Positions 33,059-44,730 are shown, counted from the stretch's first letter. The stretch is DNA of 64,000 nucleotides from Nymphaea colorata (GCF_008831285.2 NC_045143.1:6645503-6709502); one strand, 5' to 3'. Program-made: numbers and translations. Notes: generated by a model not told the origin, from the letters alone.

Positions 33059-33346
33059 CAAGGCACATCAGCTAAGAATTCGTCACGCTCATATCACCAT
33101 GAATAGTTTTGAGTTTGGATTGGAAAGGCAGAGTTAGCGACCATGATTTCGCCAAGACAATGATAATAATATTCATAAGTTATACTGCTTTTAAACAGTT
33201 GAAATAAATTCATGACTAATAAATCAATACAAATTATGCGGACCAAACACCTTCTATTTGGTATCTTGTTAAGGATAACAACATATAAAAGCCACACATG
33301 TGACATTCGAACCAAACTACGCCAACGAATTCTTAGCTGATGTGCC
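33059..33346. mobile_element. MITE-like element with perfect 22-bp inverted repeats
   Basis: GGCACATCAGCTAAGAATTC plus GT at 33062-33083 is inverted perfectly at 33325-33346. The direct repeat CGAGAACA flanks it (33051-33058 and 33347-33354), an 8-bp size that suggests a hAT-type miniature element. The paralogous site near 47165 shows 'aagaacacaagg' without the insert. The left end has three extra bases (CAA) not mirrored on the right, so the exact terminus is uncertain. Confidence 0.7.
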
Positions 33347-33354
33347 CGAGAACA

Positions 33355-34420
33355 TTGAGAGAACTCACATGCAACAAAGTGCCGCTAAAGATTACCGTCT
33401 TATGCTGCACATCTTTCGGATAAAGTGTTAAAGTTCAATTATTTCGATAGATTTGTGGCGTAGACTTAATTTCAAAAACTAATTTACCATATTCTAGATA
33501 GGTTAATGTGAAGAAAAAGAAAATTAAGTGATTGACCAGTAGATGATAGTCAATTAATTGTTTAGCAACGAGAACGGTCATAAAAAGTTAGATTAATTAA
33601 ATGCATGGGCGGTTTAGAGTTCTACCATCCAATTAGACCAGATTAGTTACTAGACAACGTATTATACAACACTAGTTGTAGGTTGGAAGTAGGTGAAATT
33701 ATTTGCTCCAAAATTAATTCTCCCAAAGAACATGGCAACCAAACTCACGTGCGTGTGCACAAACATACACACTCTCTCTCTCTACTTAATATTCACTAAA
33801 TTGAAACAAGTTTTCTACTTTTAAGATTCTGATTAGTTTTTTTACTTTGTGATGCAAAAAAACATGGTGACATTAAAAATCTTTAACAAGCGATTAGCCG
33901 CTGCAAAATGCATGTTTTGCAACGGTTTTTAACAATACACAATAAAAAATAACCAGCAGCCATAGAGATACTGAATTTCAATTTCTGACAGAGGCAAGGG
34001 GCTGGCAAGGGCCATACTCCCCCTTTATTTTGGTGAAAAAGAAAGTATATATTATGACTTACAAAAAACTTTTTCTTTTCTTTTCGTTAAAAATTTTAAA
34101 AAATATATTTCATTTCAGCTTTGATAACAATTTTGAAAGATAAAATTTTCCAAGAATTTCTTTGCTCCGCCTTGTATAACAGATCTGTTAGCTTCGGTAG
34201 AGGGAAAGGGGGCCGGCAATGGCCATGGTCTTCCCAAAAAATAAATTTATATTTATATTTTTAAAAAATAAAATTTGACATATGAAAAAATTTTCAAAAT
34301 TATATTTTCGGTTTCTACGCAACAATTTTTGGAAATGCTATTCGGAGGTTTCTAACAACAATTTTTGGGGAGTTGCCCTAAAAAAAAAAAGTTGCCCAAG
34401 CAGAAAATTGGACGCGTTCA
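33355..34420. other. Intergenic, transposon remnants
   Basis: No gene seen. Two stretches (about 33975-34180 and 34195-34370) carry 'gaggcaaggggctggcaaggg'-like and 'gggggccggcaatggcc' words followed by AT-rich DNA, resembling the ends of plant miniature elements, but no complete inverted repeats with target duplications could be defined. Confidence 0.35.
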
Positions 34421-35000
34421 GGACGGGGGCGGTGCTCTCTTTCCCACAGCCCATCCTTTCAAACTCTCTCTCTCTTTCTCTCTCTCAGGGCTGCCGCATT
34501 GAATCTAGGTACTTGTTGTAAGGATCATTTGGCATCAGTTGTATCAGAGTCTATGTTTATTACTGAATAATTGGATTTTATGGTTTAATTGTTGAAGCAT
34601 CCGTACAACTTTTGGATGAATTTTGTGCGTTCTTCCTCTTCAAATCTTCTTCTTTTGAGAACTGCCGCGTTTGTCTCCTTTCCCCATTTCCCTTGCTAAT
34701 GGGCTTACGCGATGGAAGCCATTGGGCTTCCGTTGCGGCCGTAGAAAGAGGAATAGGGAAGGGAGGGGCGACGGCCGGACAGGACTGTGCGACCAGCTAG
34801 CACCCACCGACAATGTTGGGAGGCCTGCCAGAGAAGCTCCACCGTTCAACAGCCATTCGTTCGTTTGGCAATCGAACGGTAGAATCGCTGCTGGAAACTG
34901 CTCACGCGGTAGGTGGTTAGACCCGGGATTCGACTGGTGGAGACTAGAAAAGTTGCACCAATCCGGAATCTTACTCCCAAGATCTTCTTGAGGCAACCTA
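34421..35000. other. GC-richer block of unknown origin
   Basis: ORFs are open on both strands (34671-34991 plus, 106 residues; 34640-34996 minus, 118 residues) but neither shows a domain. Composition is clearly higher in G+C than the flanks and the edge is sharp at 35001, where a block starting 'gggaccgtttgatggtctgg' (typical of hAT-type miniature elements) begins. It may be another captured gene fragment. Confidence 0.3.
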
Positions 35001-35280
35001 AAACCAAAAACCCTAAGGGACCGTTTGATGGTCTGGAAATGTGGAATTGAAAATATATTTCCTGGAAAAAATGAATGGGAAAAATCTTTTCAATTTCAAT
35101 TTTGGTGTGTGTGTGATGACTGAGAAATATATTTTCAGAAATATATTTCTATGTTTGATGAAAAAGAAATATATTTCCAGATTTCTAAAAAATTAATTTT
35201 TAGTTTGATAATAAGGAACATTTTTTCAGATTTACAGAAATTATAGAGAAATAACCACACCAACCAAAAGAATGATATAC

Positions 35281-35680
35281 CTCAAATATGTTCTTATTTT
35301 CAAGGCACCAACAACATCAGATCGAATAATCTGGCCATTGCTATTTACAAGTGTGTTCACACTTTCCACCACATCCAAAAACACCTAAAAGGTGATAGGC
35401 TCCAAGAGCTTAAAATACAGTATCACTAATCAAATTTAAACAAACACTCATCCAGGAAATAAAAATTACACCCACTTCATTTTTCTTGTATCTTATTCCC
35501 TCACTGTGCCATGATACACCATTAGTGCCAACCATGGGAGGGCGTTGCATGATTTCCATCCTATAAGCATCTGTTTTGATAAACTCACCAAAATCCATCA
35601 TTTCATCAAAGCAAACCGTGTTTAGATTCAAATAAGGTGTAGAAGAGATTATAAAAAGACGAGAAGAGAAAGTGAATAAT
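35281..35680 (-). pseudogene. Fragment of AP-1 adaptor complex mu subunit (medium chain)
   Basis: Exon 35476-~35620 reads FDEMMDFG, then EFIKTDAYRMEIMQRPPM and VSWHSEGIRYKKNE; exon 35281-35384 reads VFLDVVESVNTLVNSNGQII followed by RSDVVGALKIRTYL. These are successive blocks of AP-1 mu adaptin, which sorts cargo in trans-Golgi clathrin vesicles. About 11 codons after MDFG are missing. The intron between them (35385-35475) has a GT donor and AG acceptor, and the left exon ends at a GTATAT donor, so the piece came from genomic DNA, not from a processed mRNA. The rest of the ~430-residue protein is absent. Confidence 0.85.
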
Positions 35681-35822
35681 TTTGTCAAGTTGTCAATAGG
35701 AGGTTGGTCCTATGTGAGGTATGATATTTAGTGATGGTGATGATGATCCACCATTACACCTCAGGCCTCACCGGCCTATGACTTCTTCCAACTGTTAAAT
35801 CTTGGGTAATAATACACAGACG

Positions 35823-36077
35823 TCATGTTCCAAGTTGTTCTTCTAGCATGATGAATGCTGGCCTCCCTGGAACTTCAGTCACTGCCTTTTGTTCTTTCTT
35901 GACCATTGGCCACCAATAATTTGGTGAAAGTGAGGCAGAATCGGCCATGTCCTCAATTACCACACGAGGAATATGATACTTTGTAGGCCAAGATTGATCT
36001 TGGTGGACGACATTCTGCATTATAGCCTTTCTGATTCTGTGCATTCTGCATTTATCTTTCAAATCCATATACAGCAT
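35823..36077 (-). pseudogene. Unidentified protein fragment
   Basis: An 84-residue ORF containing WPTKYHIPRVVIEDMADSAS and ending in PGRPAFIMLEEQ with a stop looks like real protein sequence (normal residue mix, no low complexity), but the family was not recognised. It lies between the AP-1 mu and PPR fragments and may be from a third gene or an unrecognised part of a neighbour. Confidence 0.4.
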
Positions 36078-36126
36078 TATTATTATTTATCTAAAGCATT
36101 TAGCAGCACTGCACATCTTAAGAAAT

Positions 36127-36570
36127 TTGACAAAATTTGTTCATGGATGTTTTAAAAGGTTGGTTGTGGTGTACACCATGGATCAAACAATTATAGATGC
36201 ACTTTGTGAGAAGGAAAGTGCAAAGCTTTCTGTTGCAATTGTCGGCTGCTTGCTAGTGAGGGGCTGCAGACCTAATTATGACATTTACCTCCATAATGAG
36301 GGGATTCTTCAAGGGAGGAAATGTTCATGATGTAACTATGATGTGGAATCAAATGCTAAAGGAAGGGTGTAAACCCAATATAGTTGCATACAATACCATG
36401 ATATATGGTCTTTGTCTCAACAGGAAGTTGCTTAGAGCTATATCAGTTTTCAATAAGATGGCAAAAGGCGAGCATCTACCAAAGTCAGGACTTATGGTAT
36501 TCTTATAGATGGGTTTGCAAATGCTGGTAATTTGGAGGGTGCTTCAGATGTTTATTGAATGATATATTGG
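36127..36570 (+). pseudogene. Pentatricopeptide repeat (PPR) protein fragment
   Basis: Two frames together give PPR repeats: CRPNYDIYLHN-like text, then FFKGGNVHDVTMMWNQMLKE, GCKPNIVAYNTMIYGLCLNR and ISVFNKMAKGEHLPKSG, and after a frameshift near 36485, TYGILIDGFANAGNLEGASD. The repeated 'CKPNIVAYNTMIYGLC' pattern is the P-class PPR motif. At least one more shift lies near 36310. PPR proteins bind organellar RNA. The fragment has no start, transit peptide or end, so it is a pseudogene piece. Confidence 0.85.
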
Positions 36571-37675
36571 GAAACACTGATGCAAAAATACATATAGAAT
36601 ACATTATTATTTTATATGAGCTACAGCTGCATTATTTTCCAAATGCTTTCTTCAAATTCTCTTTTAAATATATGGCTTTCAAGAAAGTGCCTGGAGGAAG
36701 TTGAAGGAGCAAGAGAACTACTAAGTAGGGCCTGGAAAAGAATCCCCTACTTTGTGTGTCATGCTCTGTAACGATTGCAATTGGCTGGATAATGAGCACT
36801 TGGGTTCAAGTTGCTACCTTTTCTCCAATTTCTCTGTGGATATCCAACAGAATGTTTTACTAACAGAGGAGCTTTCCTTTTCCTTCTCCTTCCTCAACAA
36901 AGAAGTGTTACTATTCACTTTAAGTATGCACTTGAAAGATTATGTTATATTGATTGAAATATCCTTTTTTGACGGCTATTTCTCTTTTAGTTTATGCAAG
37001 GCAGGGGTATGAGTATGGACCAGTGCAGCTTTCAGTATCTGTGATACTGAACACGATAATACGCAAGTTGTGGCTTCAATTCTTACATGAAGGTGCGGTT
37101 TATGAACACTGAATATCTATGTAGAAAAGATTGTAAAACTGATGTCCCTGTCAATAACATGCCCATACACACAAAGAAGGGTGGAGGGAGAGAGAGACCA
37201 ATTGCAGATGCATGACACTATGCGTGTCTAGTAGAGTGATTTTCTTGCTGATTTATCATTTTAATTATGAGCTTTCTTTTTTATTTGCAGATGGAAAGTC
37301 ATGAAAGAGAAAAAAGATGAAGAAGTAGGTGAAGCTAACTTATGTTTAAATAATGAGTTTTTATATATATATATATATATAAAGAGAAAAAAAGAAAGAA
37401 AGAAAACTATTGCTTCATCTTGGCTATTCAAACACTTTTTTGAGTATTCTTATAATAGAACAAGAGATTTTAAGAAACATTGGACATGACAAATAAGGCA
37501 CAGATAGAGATAAAACAAACGTTGGACATATAGAACATTGGACATATAGAACATGCTGTTCATTCTTAAAACTGTCAAACAATAGATGCCTTGTGTATTC
37601 TGTTTTATGATACAGCTATCAAACTATTAGATGACAAAGCCATGTTGTGAGTAGTGTTCGGGTAGCAATGAAAGT
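36571..37675. other. Intergenic between gene-fragment island and locus B
   Basis: AT-rich, with a short frame (LEEVEGARELLSRAWKRIPY near 36690) that hints at a helical-repeat protein but is too short to assign. A (TA)n run lies at about 37363-37381. Homology to the kinase cluster resumes at about 37676. Confidence 0.4.
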
Positions 37676-37770
37676 TAACAGGTGCAGGCGCCGGATTTGT
37701 TCTCGTGGATGTTCCTGGACCTGACACTTCGGTGGCTGCATGAAATCTTGATTCTTCAGCTGCAGAAGTT
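37676..37770 (-). pseudogene. Remnant of truncated juxtamembrane exon in locus B
   Basis: The frame reads TSAAEESRFHAATEVSGPGT then NPAPAPVNF, matching exon A2 (26692-26918). Its 5' part, including the splice acceptor, is deleted: at 37771 the sequence jumps to the equivalent of about 27255. So locus B has no usable intracellular exon after its transmembrane exon within this window. Confidence 0.7.
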
Positions 37771-38369
37771 AGGTGAGGTACGGTATAAGTATTTTGATTT
37801 TACCGTTCGTAATATGAAAGGAATAATACCTTTGAAAATTGAACTGACCACATGCCTTTTTTTGTAACCTGTGTAATAGCACCTATAACAATCAAACTTA
37901 CCACGTTTCTTTTATGCAACCGCCGACCACCAATGGTAGTTTAGTTTTAGTTTTGTTGTGTTCACTGTTTTAAATAAAAAATAAAAATGATATTTCCTCT
38001 CACAGCTCATGGCGGGCTGCTGGTTGTTTTGCTCAAAATAAACTACATGAAAATGTGCAGCTCATTCAATAAGATGGTTTTTCCAATCATCGAACTTGAG
38101 ATTTTGTGGACTAATATTAATGACCCTCCATCAATTGGACCCATTGTGCTTTTTTTTTTTGTATTTTTTTATATAATTTGGCAATGGCAGTTGCTCATTG
38201 ACGTTCAATTGCGCGGGAAGGTGGGTTGGTGTGGAGATCAGGATGTGTTTTATTGCCTAAAAAGGTTTCTCAAGGTGGCTTCATCTTGAAATTGTTTTTT
38301 AAGAGCTAATGCCATGATTAGGAATCTCGTTCAACTAATTAATTAAATAGTAAGTAGCAGCTTAATTAC

Positions 38370-38501
38370 CTGGTTGCTCAACGTCTCCTTCTGCTGGCGT
38401 CCGCATGTTTCGCCAGACGGCGACTCCGACCACGACGACCATGACGACCACGACTACCACGACGACCACGACTATGGTGCCGATTGGCGTCTTTCCTTCA
38501 C
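38370..38501 (-). CDS. Locus B transmembrane exon with polyvaline helix
   Basis: Acceptor CGGAAG and donor CCAG|GTAATT are as in locus A and the 132 nt keep the same phases. It encodes [20 protein letters not shown] followed by VGVAVWRNMRTPAEGD. The membrane helix is almost pure valine, from expansion of GTC/GTG/GTA triplets. The exon remains open and in frame. Confidence 0.75.
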
Positions 38502-38575
38502 CTTCCGATTCAAAATGGTATAGCAAAAGTTTGTCAGATACATAGTGATATTATAATCTCGTTGTAATTGCTCAC

Positions 38576-38730
38576 GTTCAAGGGGAGAAGCAGCCGTTGA
38601 TCAGGATGGACGTTAGAAGTTGGTTGATCTGGAGCTGGGCTCCAGTCTTCTAAGCTTTGCCAGAACAAAAAGTTAAGGTTGATCGAGGCAGAGCTCATAA
38701 AAAACTCTGCCTCAGCACCACCCAGCAGTA
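38576..38730 (-). CDS. Locus B ectodomain exon
   Basis: The frame reads SSASINLNFLFWQSLEDWSP and PDQPTSNVHPDQRLLL, clearly the counterpart of 28027-28173, with donor AAC|GTGAGC conserved at 38575. No stop in this frame. The 5' edge is inferred from locus A. Confidence 0.55.
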
Positions 38731-39860
38731 TAGAAAACCTCGCTTATAGAAAATTTGTTTCATAAAGGAAACAATAGGGTTGTGAACATATTACCTTGGG
38801 ACTGCTAAAATTGTTGAAACAGTGAAATAGGCTGCACATATAGGCCCTATAAAACCAGGGATATAGCTATTATTGAAACATGTTTTTCCATGTGAAGTGT
38901 GCTTAGTTATTGTTTCACAGTAAGTATATTTTGTGAATGTTTCATGAATTTGACCTCAAGGTAAATGCAGATTTATGAAACACATGTTTTTTAGTGTTTT
39001 ATGAACTTGTCCTAATCTTCAAGGCTACTTCATGAACATTCACATGGTATACGTGCTGCCAAACATCCTCTTAAAATCTGTTGCCCACTAAGCCCCAAAG
39101 TTAATTACCCTCTGACGTTAGGTGGAAAGGGAGACCTTAAAAATAGCTAATGAGAAAGTAAAGCAGTGGCTGATTCCAGAATGTTGATAAAATCCAATAA
39201 TTAATGTGGCAAGCCTTGTGAAAAGACTTGACGGCTGATCGTCTTAAAGAGAAAGTGATCACATTTTATATTGACTGTTTCCCTGCATAAACATAATTAC
39301 TGGTAACAGCATTTCCCCCCGTTGAAAATCTTAAAAACATTAATATAAATATATGTTACCAGATATATGAACAAAAAAAATTCTTGAGGCTGAATTTTGG
39401 TCCTGGAAAATATTTGCCACACGAAGAAAGCCGGGGCAGAACCAAAAAATTTTGGTTGCTGTACACTAGTTATAAAATTAAGATTTTTAAGAAACACTAA
39501 TACATGAATGAGAAAAATTTTCTTGAAATACCAATATAAAAATATGAATTTTTGTGGGTATATGTGGGCAATTGCCCAGTGCCGACACTTGCCTCTGCCT
39601 CTGATGGGAAGAAAGGTTTTTGTTTTTTTGTAAATAAGATAATCACTTTTTCCTTTATCCTGCTACTGATCGACCCAAGCGAAACTCTAGTTTTTAAGTT
39701 ATTTGGACGCGAAATAGACAGATGAAAATTGAATGTGTCGACAGGCAGAAAAAATAATAAACGGATTTGGAAAACTTAAATTGCAGATTTTGAAGAATGG
39801 TGAAAAGTGCTATAGCTGGTTTTACTGCGCCGAAGCTGTTCAAGGTGGCCTCTCTCTGCA
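38731..39860. other. Locus B intron
   Basis: AT-rich, aligned with 28174-29486 and including the old MITE-like block at about 39428-39604. No exon seen. It lacks about 130 bp present in locus A around 28770-28990. Confidence 0.5.
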
Positions 39861-40262
39861 CTACTTATACGTGAAGCACGTAGGAGCTGGAATGGCTAGC
39901 AAAAACAACCCACCTTCACCTTTTGATTCTCTTGCTTTTGGGACTGGCTTATCAGGTTGGGGAGGAGGCGGAGATCTGCGGAATCTATAATCTCCAGGTG
40001 GACTGGTCTGCGGGGCAGGCGGTGGAGCAAGCAATTCCGGTGGGACAGGCGGGGAATCAGGCGACAGAGTAGGTAGATATGGAGACGGTTCTCCTGCCGG
40101 GGAAGGGCTGCTTGGTTCCGGTTCAAAACCTAGTAGTGAAAGTAGGTTATGCACTATGGACAAGAACGACTTTAATGCACAGCATTGATCAAAGGCAGAG
40201 AGATTGTTGCTACTGAAGATTACAGCATGGTAAACAAAAACGGACAACACAGCAGCTACCAA
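39861..40262 (-). CDS. Locus B proline-rich ectodomain exon
   Basis: The frame is open over 133 residues and close to locus A: hydrophobic start (VLSVFVYHAVIFSSNNLSAF), [20 protein letters not shown] and a Pro-rich segment that is 11 residues shorter than in A because one [14 protein letters not shown]-type piece is missing. In-frame length change and an otherwise intact frame point to coding constraint after duplication, though recent duplication would look the same. Exon edges are inferred. Confidence 0.5.
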   Translation of the reverse strand: MVAAVLSVFVYHAVIFSSNNLSAFDQCCALKSFLSIVHNLLSLLGFEPEPSSPSPAGEPSPYLPTLSPDSPPVPPELLAPPPAPQTSPPGDYRFRRSPPPPQPDKPVPKARESKGEGGLFLLAIPAPTCFTYK

Positions 40263-42386
40263 ATCATGTTTTCAAAATAAGAGATGTTATCAAATCAAGA
40301 AAGATAAACCGATGCGGTTAATTTTAGGGGCCACGCCGGAACAGCACTAGCACTGTAAATCTTTTTTCCCTGTCGATACTGACGCGAAATTAAATGGCCA
40401 TGTGGTTCTTATCGATGTCTACCACCAAAAACAGGGATGCACAACGAGTCGTGAGCCAACTTTGGATCACCGGCGCTGGTCGATGAGTCCAACCGAAACA
40501 TTTGCAAAGTCGTAGCTGGCCGGAAAATCGACGATCCTGTCCTCGTTTTCCTTTACATTTTTCGTGAACACTTGCCACTTACTTTTTTCAAACTTTGGTA
40601 TTCTTCTTCTTTTCTTTTATGCATGTTGACAAATAATAGCATTAATACCTGAGGAACGGGACCAAAGAAATTTATTTCAGACAGGAAATTATTTTTCTTC
40701 CGTTTCAAAAAGCCCAAAAATCCTTTTTAAAAATATTACAACATCAAATTTATATAACAGTTTCGAACATGCAACTATTTTAGAGTAGGAATTCATTTGA
40801 AGAACCTGTTTTTTGAAAATTTTTGAATGTGAACTCCCAAGGTTTCATATATATTGAGAAGATTTTGCATCGAGTTTAATTAGAAGAAAGGAAAATTAAA
40901 GCTGGTTTACAAATGGAATTTTATGAGTCAAATATATATATGACGTTCTATTTTAAATCAAATGACCTATGTCTTGCTTAGAAGGGAGGATCTTCTGAGG
41001 CTTCCCTTCGCAAGGGATAGCCACCAAGCCTTCCCCTTGCAAGCCGATGAGAGAGAGGAAAGAAGTGGGGATGAGAACGGTCCACTTAGCCTCATAATGA
41101 CACTTCTAGTTTCAAGATCAACATTGCTTATTAATGCTATCAAGATAGCATTCTCTATGAATTAAACTGAGGAGTTAGCTATAACACGTTATCCAACCTG
41201 ACGGATTGCGCTACCAATCACTTGATATCGCTACCAATCAGGGAGAGAGAGAGAGAGGTTATTATGAAAAAAAGGAGGAGAAGAAGAGTAAATCAGTGAG
41301 GGAGAGGCTATAGACCTGGGCCATCCGAGTAAGAGTGGAATAGTTCAGATTTGATATGCTTAGATATATAGATAAACGGAAATCCAGCATACATAAACTA
41401 CATATAGGTTATTTAAGGCAAGTTTTTTCATAGGTATTATTAAGCAAAGATTATCTCTAAAATATCAGTAAATTTTTAAAAATAAACTATACTTCAGGTA
41501 AGAGTAAAGTAAATGGAAACTAATAAAAGACATTAAATACTACATAAAATGATAAGAATGGAATTTTAATGATAATGACAATTCAATTTAAGTTTAAATG
41601 TAAATTTGTGATAATATTAATGTTTATGAATTCAACATTAACGTTTAAAAGTATATAAAGAAAGGAAAAAGTCCGTGGCAAATTTATTTTCCAAAAATGT
41701 AACCTTCTCGTGTTTTTCATGATCACTCTATTGGTAAGGTTTTATCAACTAACTAATATTCATTATGGCAGAAAAAAAACCAAAAAGAAAAAAACAATGT
41801 GTATTTTACTTTTTTTTTTTTTTGTCAACCATCTATCACAACGGATCGAATCACTTTCATGATTGAGATGGGTGATTTTGGATAATCAATGTCACTGTAC
41901 CAAGAGAACAGACTTTATACACATGGTGAGACAGTGATGATTAAGAAATAATGCATGTGGTGACTGGTGGGTGGCAATTTGAAGACCCGCACTAAATGGT
42001 GGGGACTTGCTTTTAATTCGAAATCGTCTCCTTCAATCTCAAGATCCTAATTGATTCCACAAACTCGGTTGGCAGTTGTAAAAATGAATCCCTCAAAATT
42101 TTCAAAATGACTCCAAAGAAACCAAGTGTCATTGTGTCAAGCTTCAAAATTTAATTTCATGAAGTAAGCTTCACCATTTTGAAAAATGTACTATTTCTCC
42201 TTTCCACGTTAGAAATTAGCCTCGTGGCCAATTATAACTTGTGATGCATGCACAAAAGCATCATAAAATATTACAGATTAGTTTGCACGCCCCAGCCAAG
42301 AATTAGGACGTCCAATTCTCCAAAGCAGATAGCCGGCAAACTAACTTTAAGGCATGCTAAATTTCAACTCTGGGGATGGATCTCAC
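40263..42386. other. Locus B first intron
   Basis: It aligns with 29922-32149, including the conserved block at about 40440-40560 (see 29936-30230). Mostly AT-rich; a CT/GA-rich stretch and a 20-bp T run (about 41810-41823) are low complexity. No further exon recognised. Confidence 0.5.
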
Positions 42387-42531
42387 CAGATTGACCTTCA
42401 ACCACGGAGGTGAAGAGAGCCGCAGCGATCAAGAACGAGAAGAGGTTCCGCTTGAAATGGATCACCATTGCCCAGTTGCCTCTGCTCCTTCTTCCTTCAT
42501 AGACATGATCAGGAGAGGAAAGAGAAGCCAT
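42387..42531 (-). CDS. Locus B first exon: signal peptide
   Basis: ATG at 42529-42531 (MASLSSPDHVYEGRR) with an internal MVIHFKRNLFSFLIAAALFT signal sequence and VVEGQSG at the end; donor GTGAGATC at 42386. It keeps the frame and donor of locus A. QSG is the form usually found just before the malectin-like domain in related receptor kinases. A TATA-like motif lies about 35 bp upstream (near 42566-42573). Confidence 0.7.
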
Positions 42532-42719
42532 GATCTTTTCGATGCGGAGAAACAGATTGGTCGGTTTATATTCTTCACACACAAGGGAAGTGAGCAGTGG
42601 GGCTTCGTTCAGCTAGGACTTTGAATAGCATTCCGGCGGAAATCTGTCAGGCCTACATTATTACCGGATGAAAGGACAGATGAGCAGTTTGCCCCCACAC
42701 CATTAACTTCTACTTGTCC

Positions 42720-44730
42720 CATTCCACTTGACTTGGTCGCTGGAATTAATGGCCTCGCTGCTCTTCAACTACTTCTCCAGTTCTTCTTCCTTTTGGATCT
42801 TGTGTTGCCGAATTTTGACCGCTTTTACTTCCCCTTCCCCCACAGATTGGACGTTACACCAGCCCCTAAACAATGACTCAAGTAGACTCTCTATCTCCCC
42901 TCTCATGAGCATAGGCATGACCTATTTAGTTAGATGGCACTTTTCATTCGTTTGAATGATATATATGGAAGGCTTCCCTGTTATGAGCTCAAAAAGAACT
43001 ATGCCGAAACTGTACGCATCATTCTTTTTAGTGAGAGTCCGTGTATAGAGGTACCTGCCCATAAGAAAAGTTGGTTTAACGACTAACTTCATCCAGCAAA
43101 AACAATTAAGAAATGTGCACAAACAGAATGATCAGATTCTCAAATTCCAATAAGAATTTAAAAAAGATTATGTGCATATATATTCCTTCCATCATGAGTA
43201 CCATACTCCCAGCAGTTCGAAGTCTTTTTCTGAAGTACACGAACATGACATCTATGCCCAATGACATACATAAGAATCAACTGCTAAAATTGTTTCTGTG
43301 ATTTTTGGATCATATTTCGTTAGCTGAAAACGTTGAGAGCAGTTGAACTTTAAAGTTAAAATCAAATTATTAATGCTGCACAAAAAATTGTTCTGATGAT
43401 TTGCCAATAAGATAGTGGAAAGTAAACACTGGAAGCATGGTTAGCATGGTTTTCTGATATGGTGTCCAATGAAAGAGAATGTTCCAAAAAAATTTAAGCT
43501 AAAAAACAAACAGAAACTTTGAATGAAAGTGGATGGAATTTTCTAATGCACCACTTTGAACTTTATACTCGTGAGATAAATGGACACAAAGGAATGGAGG
43601 TAAATGCCATGTTCAGGATCAATGTATCCCGTTGTGCCAGCAAACTTTGGTTTGACAAGCTGAACGCTCTGATCCATCTATTTTCCTGCCTTGGACAACT
43701 CAAAATCTGCTAATTTGGCCTGCAGATTTTCATCCAATAGAATATTTGCGGGTTTGATATAAAAACTGCTGGTTTGCATCCTGTATGCAGATATTCTAAC
43801 CCTTCAGTTCACCAGTAGTTTACTACTGTTGGGGGATTATAATAGTAACCAACGCAGGAAAAGGCTAAAGGATAGCTATATACAGACCTGTTGTAGCATC
43901 CAGTGCTATCTGCAGTCGTTTTCACCATGTCAACTCACTGGCCCTATGTGCTTCGTACAAAGCAATAAGATTAACTTAAAATTAGGAAGTTGGATATATG
44001 GTTCCTTGTAAAGGAGAAAATTTACGATGATTTCCAAAACATGCATAGGCATTAAGCCACATTAACCCATTGCATTGCTATGATTGAGTACCTTTCAAGT
44101 TTTGAGAAAAGAGTAGAAAAGTGCAATTTAACTGATATTTAATCGGACCACTTACTTCCTTGAGACTGCATGGAATTCATACCTTTGAATATGTCAATGC
44201 TACTTGTTGGCTGGGCTGGGCCACTGCTCCCACCAGCTTATTAAAAACTTACATTATAATGTCTAAACATTACATTGTTGTGTCTCCAAAATCATATACA
44301 GTGCCACACCAAATTTGTGTGATCAGTGCAAGTGCCCTATGACTAAAAAATTCTGTCTCTGCCACTGGTAAGAAAAACTTGCATTGGCCATGTACTCATA
44401 TAAGCGTATTATTTCATCATGTTCTTCTTACAAGCCAACTAATAAAACCAAGTTCTTGTGATGGATTCTCATCAAAATCTTTATTTGCAGCATGCTAGGG
44501 GAAGGGCAATTACATGACATGTACATTATAAAATTACTTACCAGTTCTTGTCAACTAAATCTCCCCTTTTGTGGCATGAAGATAGTTCCATTCTTTTACT
44601 TTATTGCACAAAGCTAATTTGTGCAAAGCAATTAACATACAACTATGCACCGTGATTGTAAACGACAAGTAACTAATTTTATATGCTCAGAAAGATGCTG
44701 ATAAGTTCCTTTGAGAGAATGGAGCTGGTT
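42720..44730 (-). pseudogene. Locus B' kinase pseudogene
   Basis: Homology to locus A starts right after the locus B promoter. Last-exon counterpart (about 42780-43070): YLYTRTLTKKNDAYSFGIVL, then FELITGKPS and a TAG, after which homology continues (PMLMRGEIESLLE). Catalytic-exon counterpart (43620-43830): ADFELSKAGK followed by a stop and TTGYIDPEH; the HRD region is lost. The alpha-E exon counterpart lies near 43890-43950. The N-lobe exon (44100-44470) is split by about 190 bp of unrelated sequence (44184-44375). The glycine-loop exon is cut off at about 44725. It cannot make a kinase. Confidence 0.85.
44184..44375. mobile_element. Insertion inside the B' kinase exon, unclassified
   Basis: Compared with locus A (about 25117-25125), about 190 bp of extra sequence separates 'cataccttt' from the rest of the exon. 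It contains 'ttggctgggctgggccactg' and ends 'ctgtctctgccactggtaag', words similar to the MITE-like ends at 29030-29212. No clean target duplication could be read. Confidence 0.4.

Noticed and set aside
34530-34555. Primer-binding-site-like 'gttgtatcagagtc'
   Set aside because: Two or more mismatches to the tRNA-iMet complement, no LTR in front and no gag behind it.
34640-34996. 118-residue minus-strand ORF as a gene
   Set aside because: The opposite strand is equally open, no domain is visible, and it sits in an island of gene fragments; kept only as a GC-richer block.
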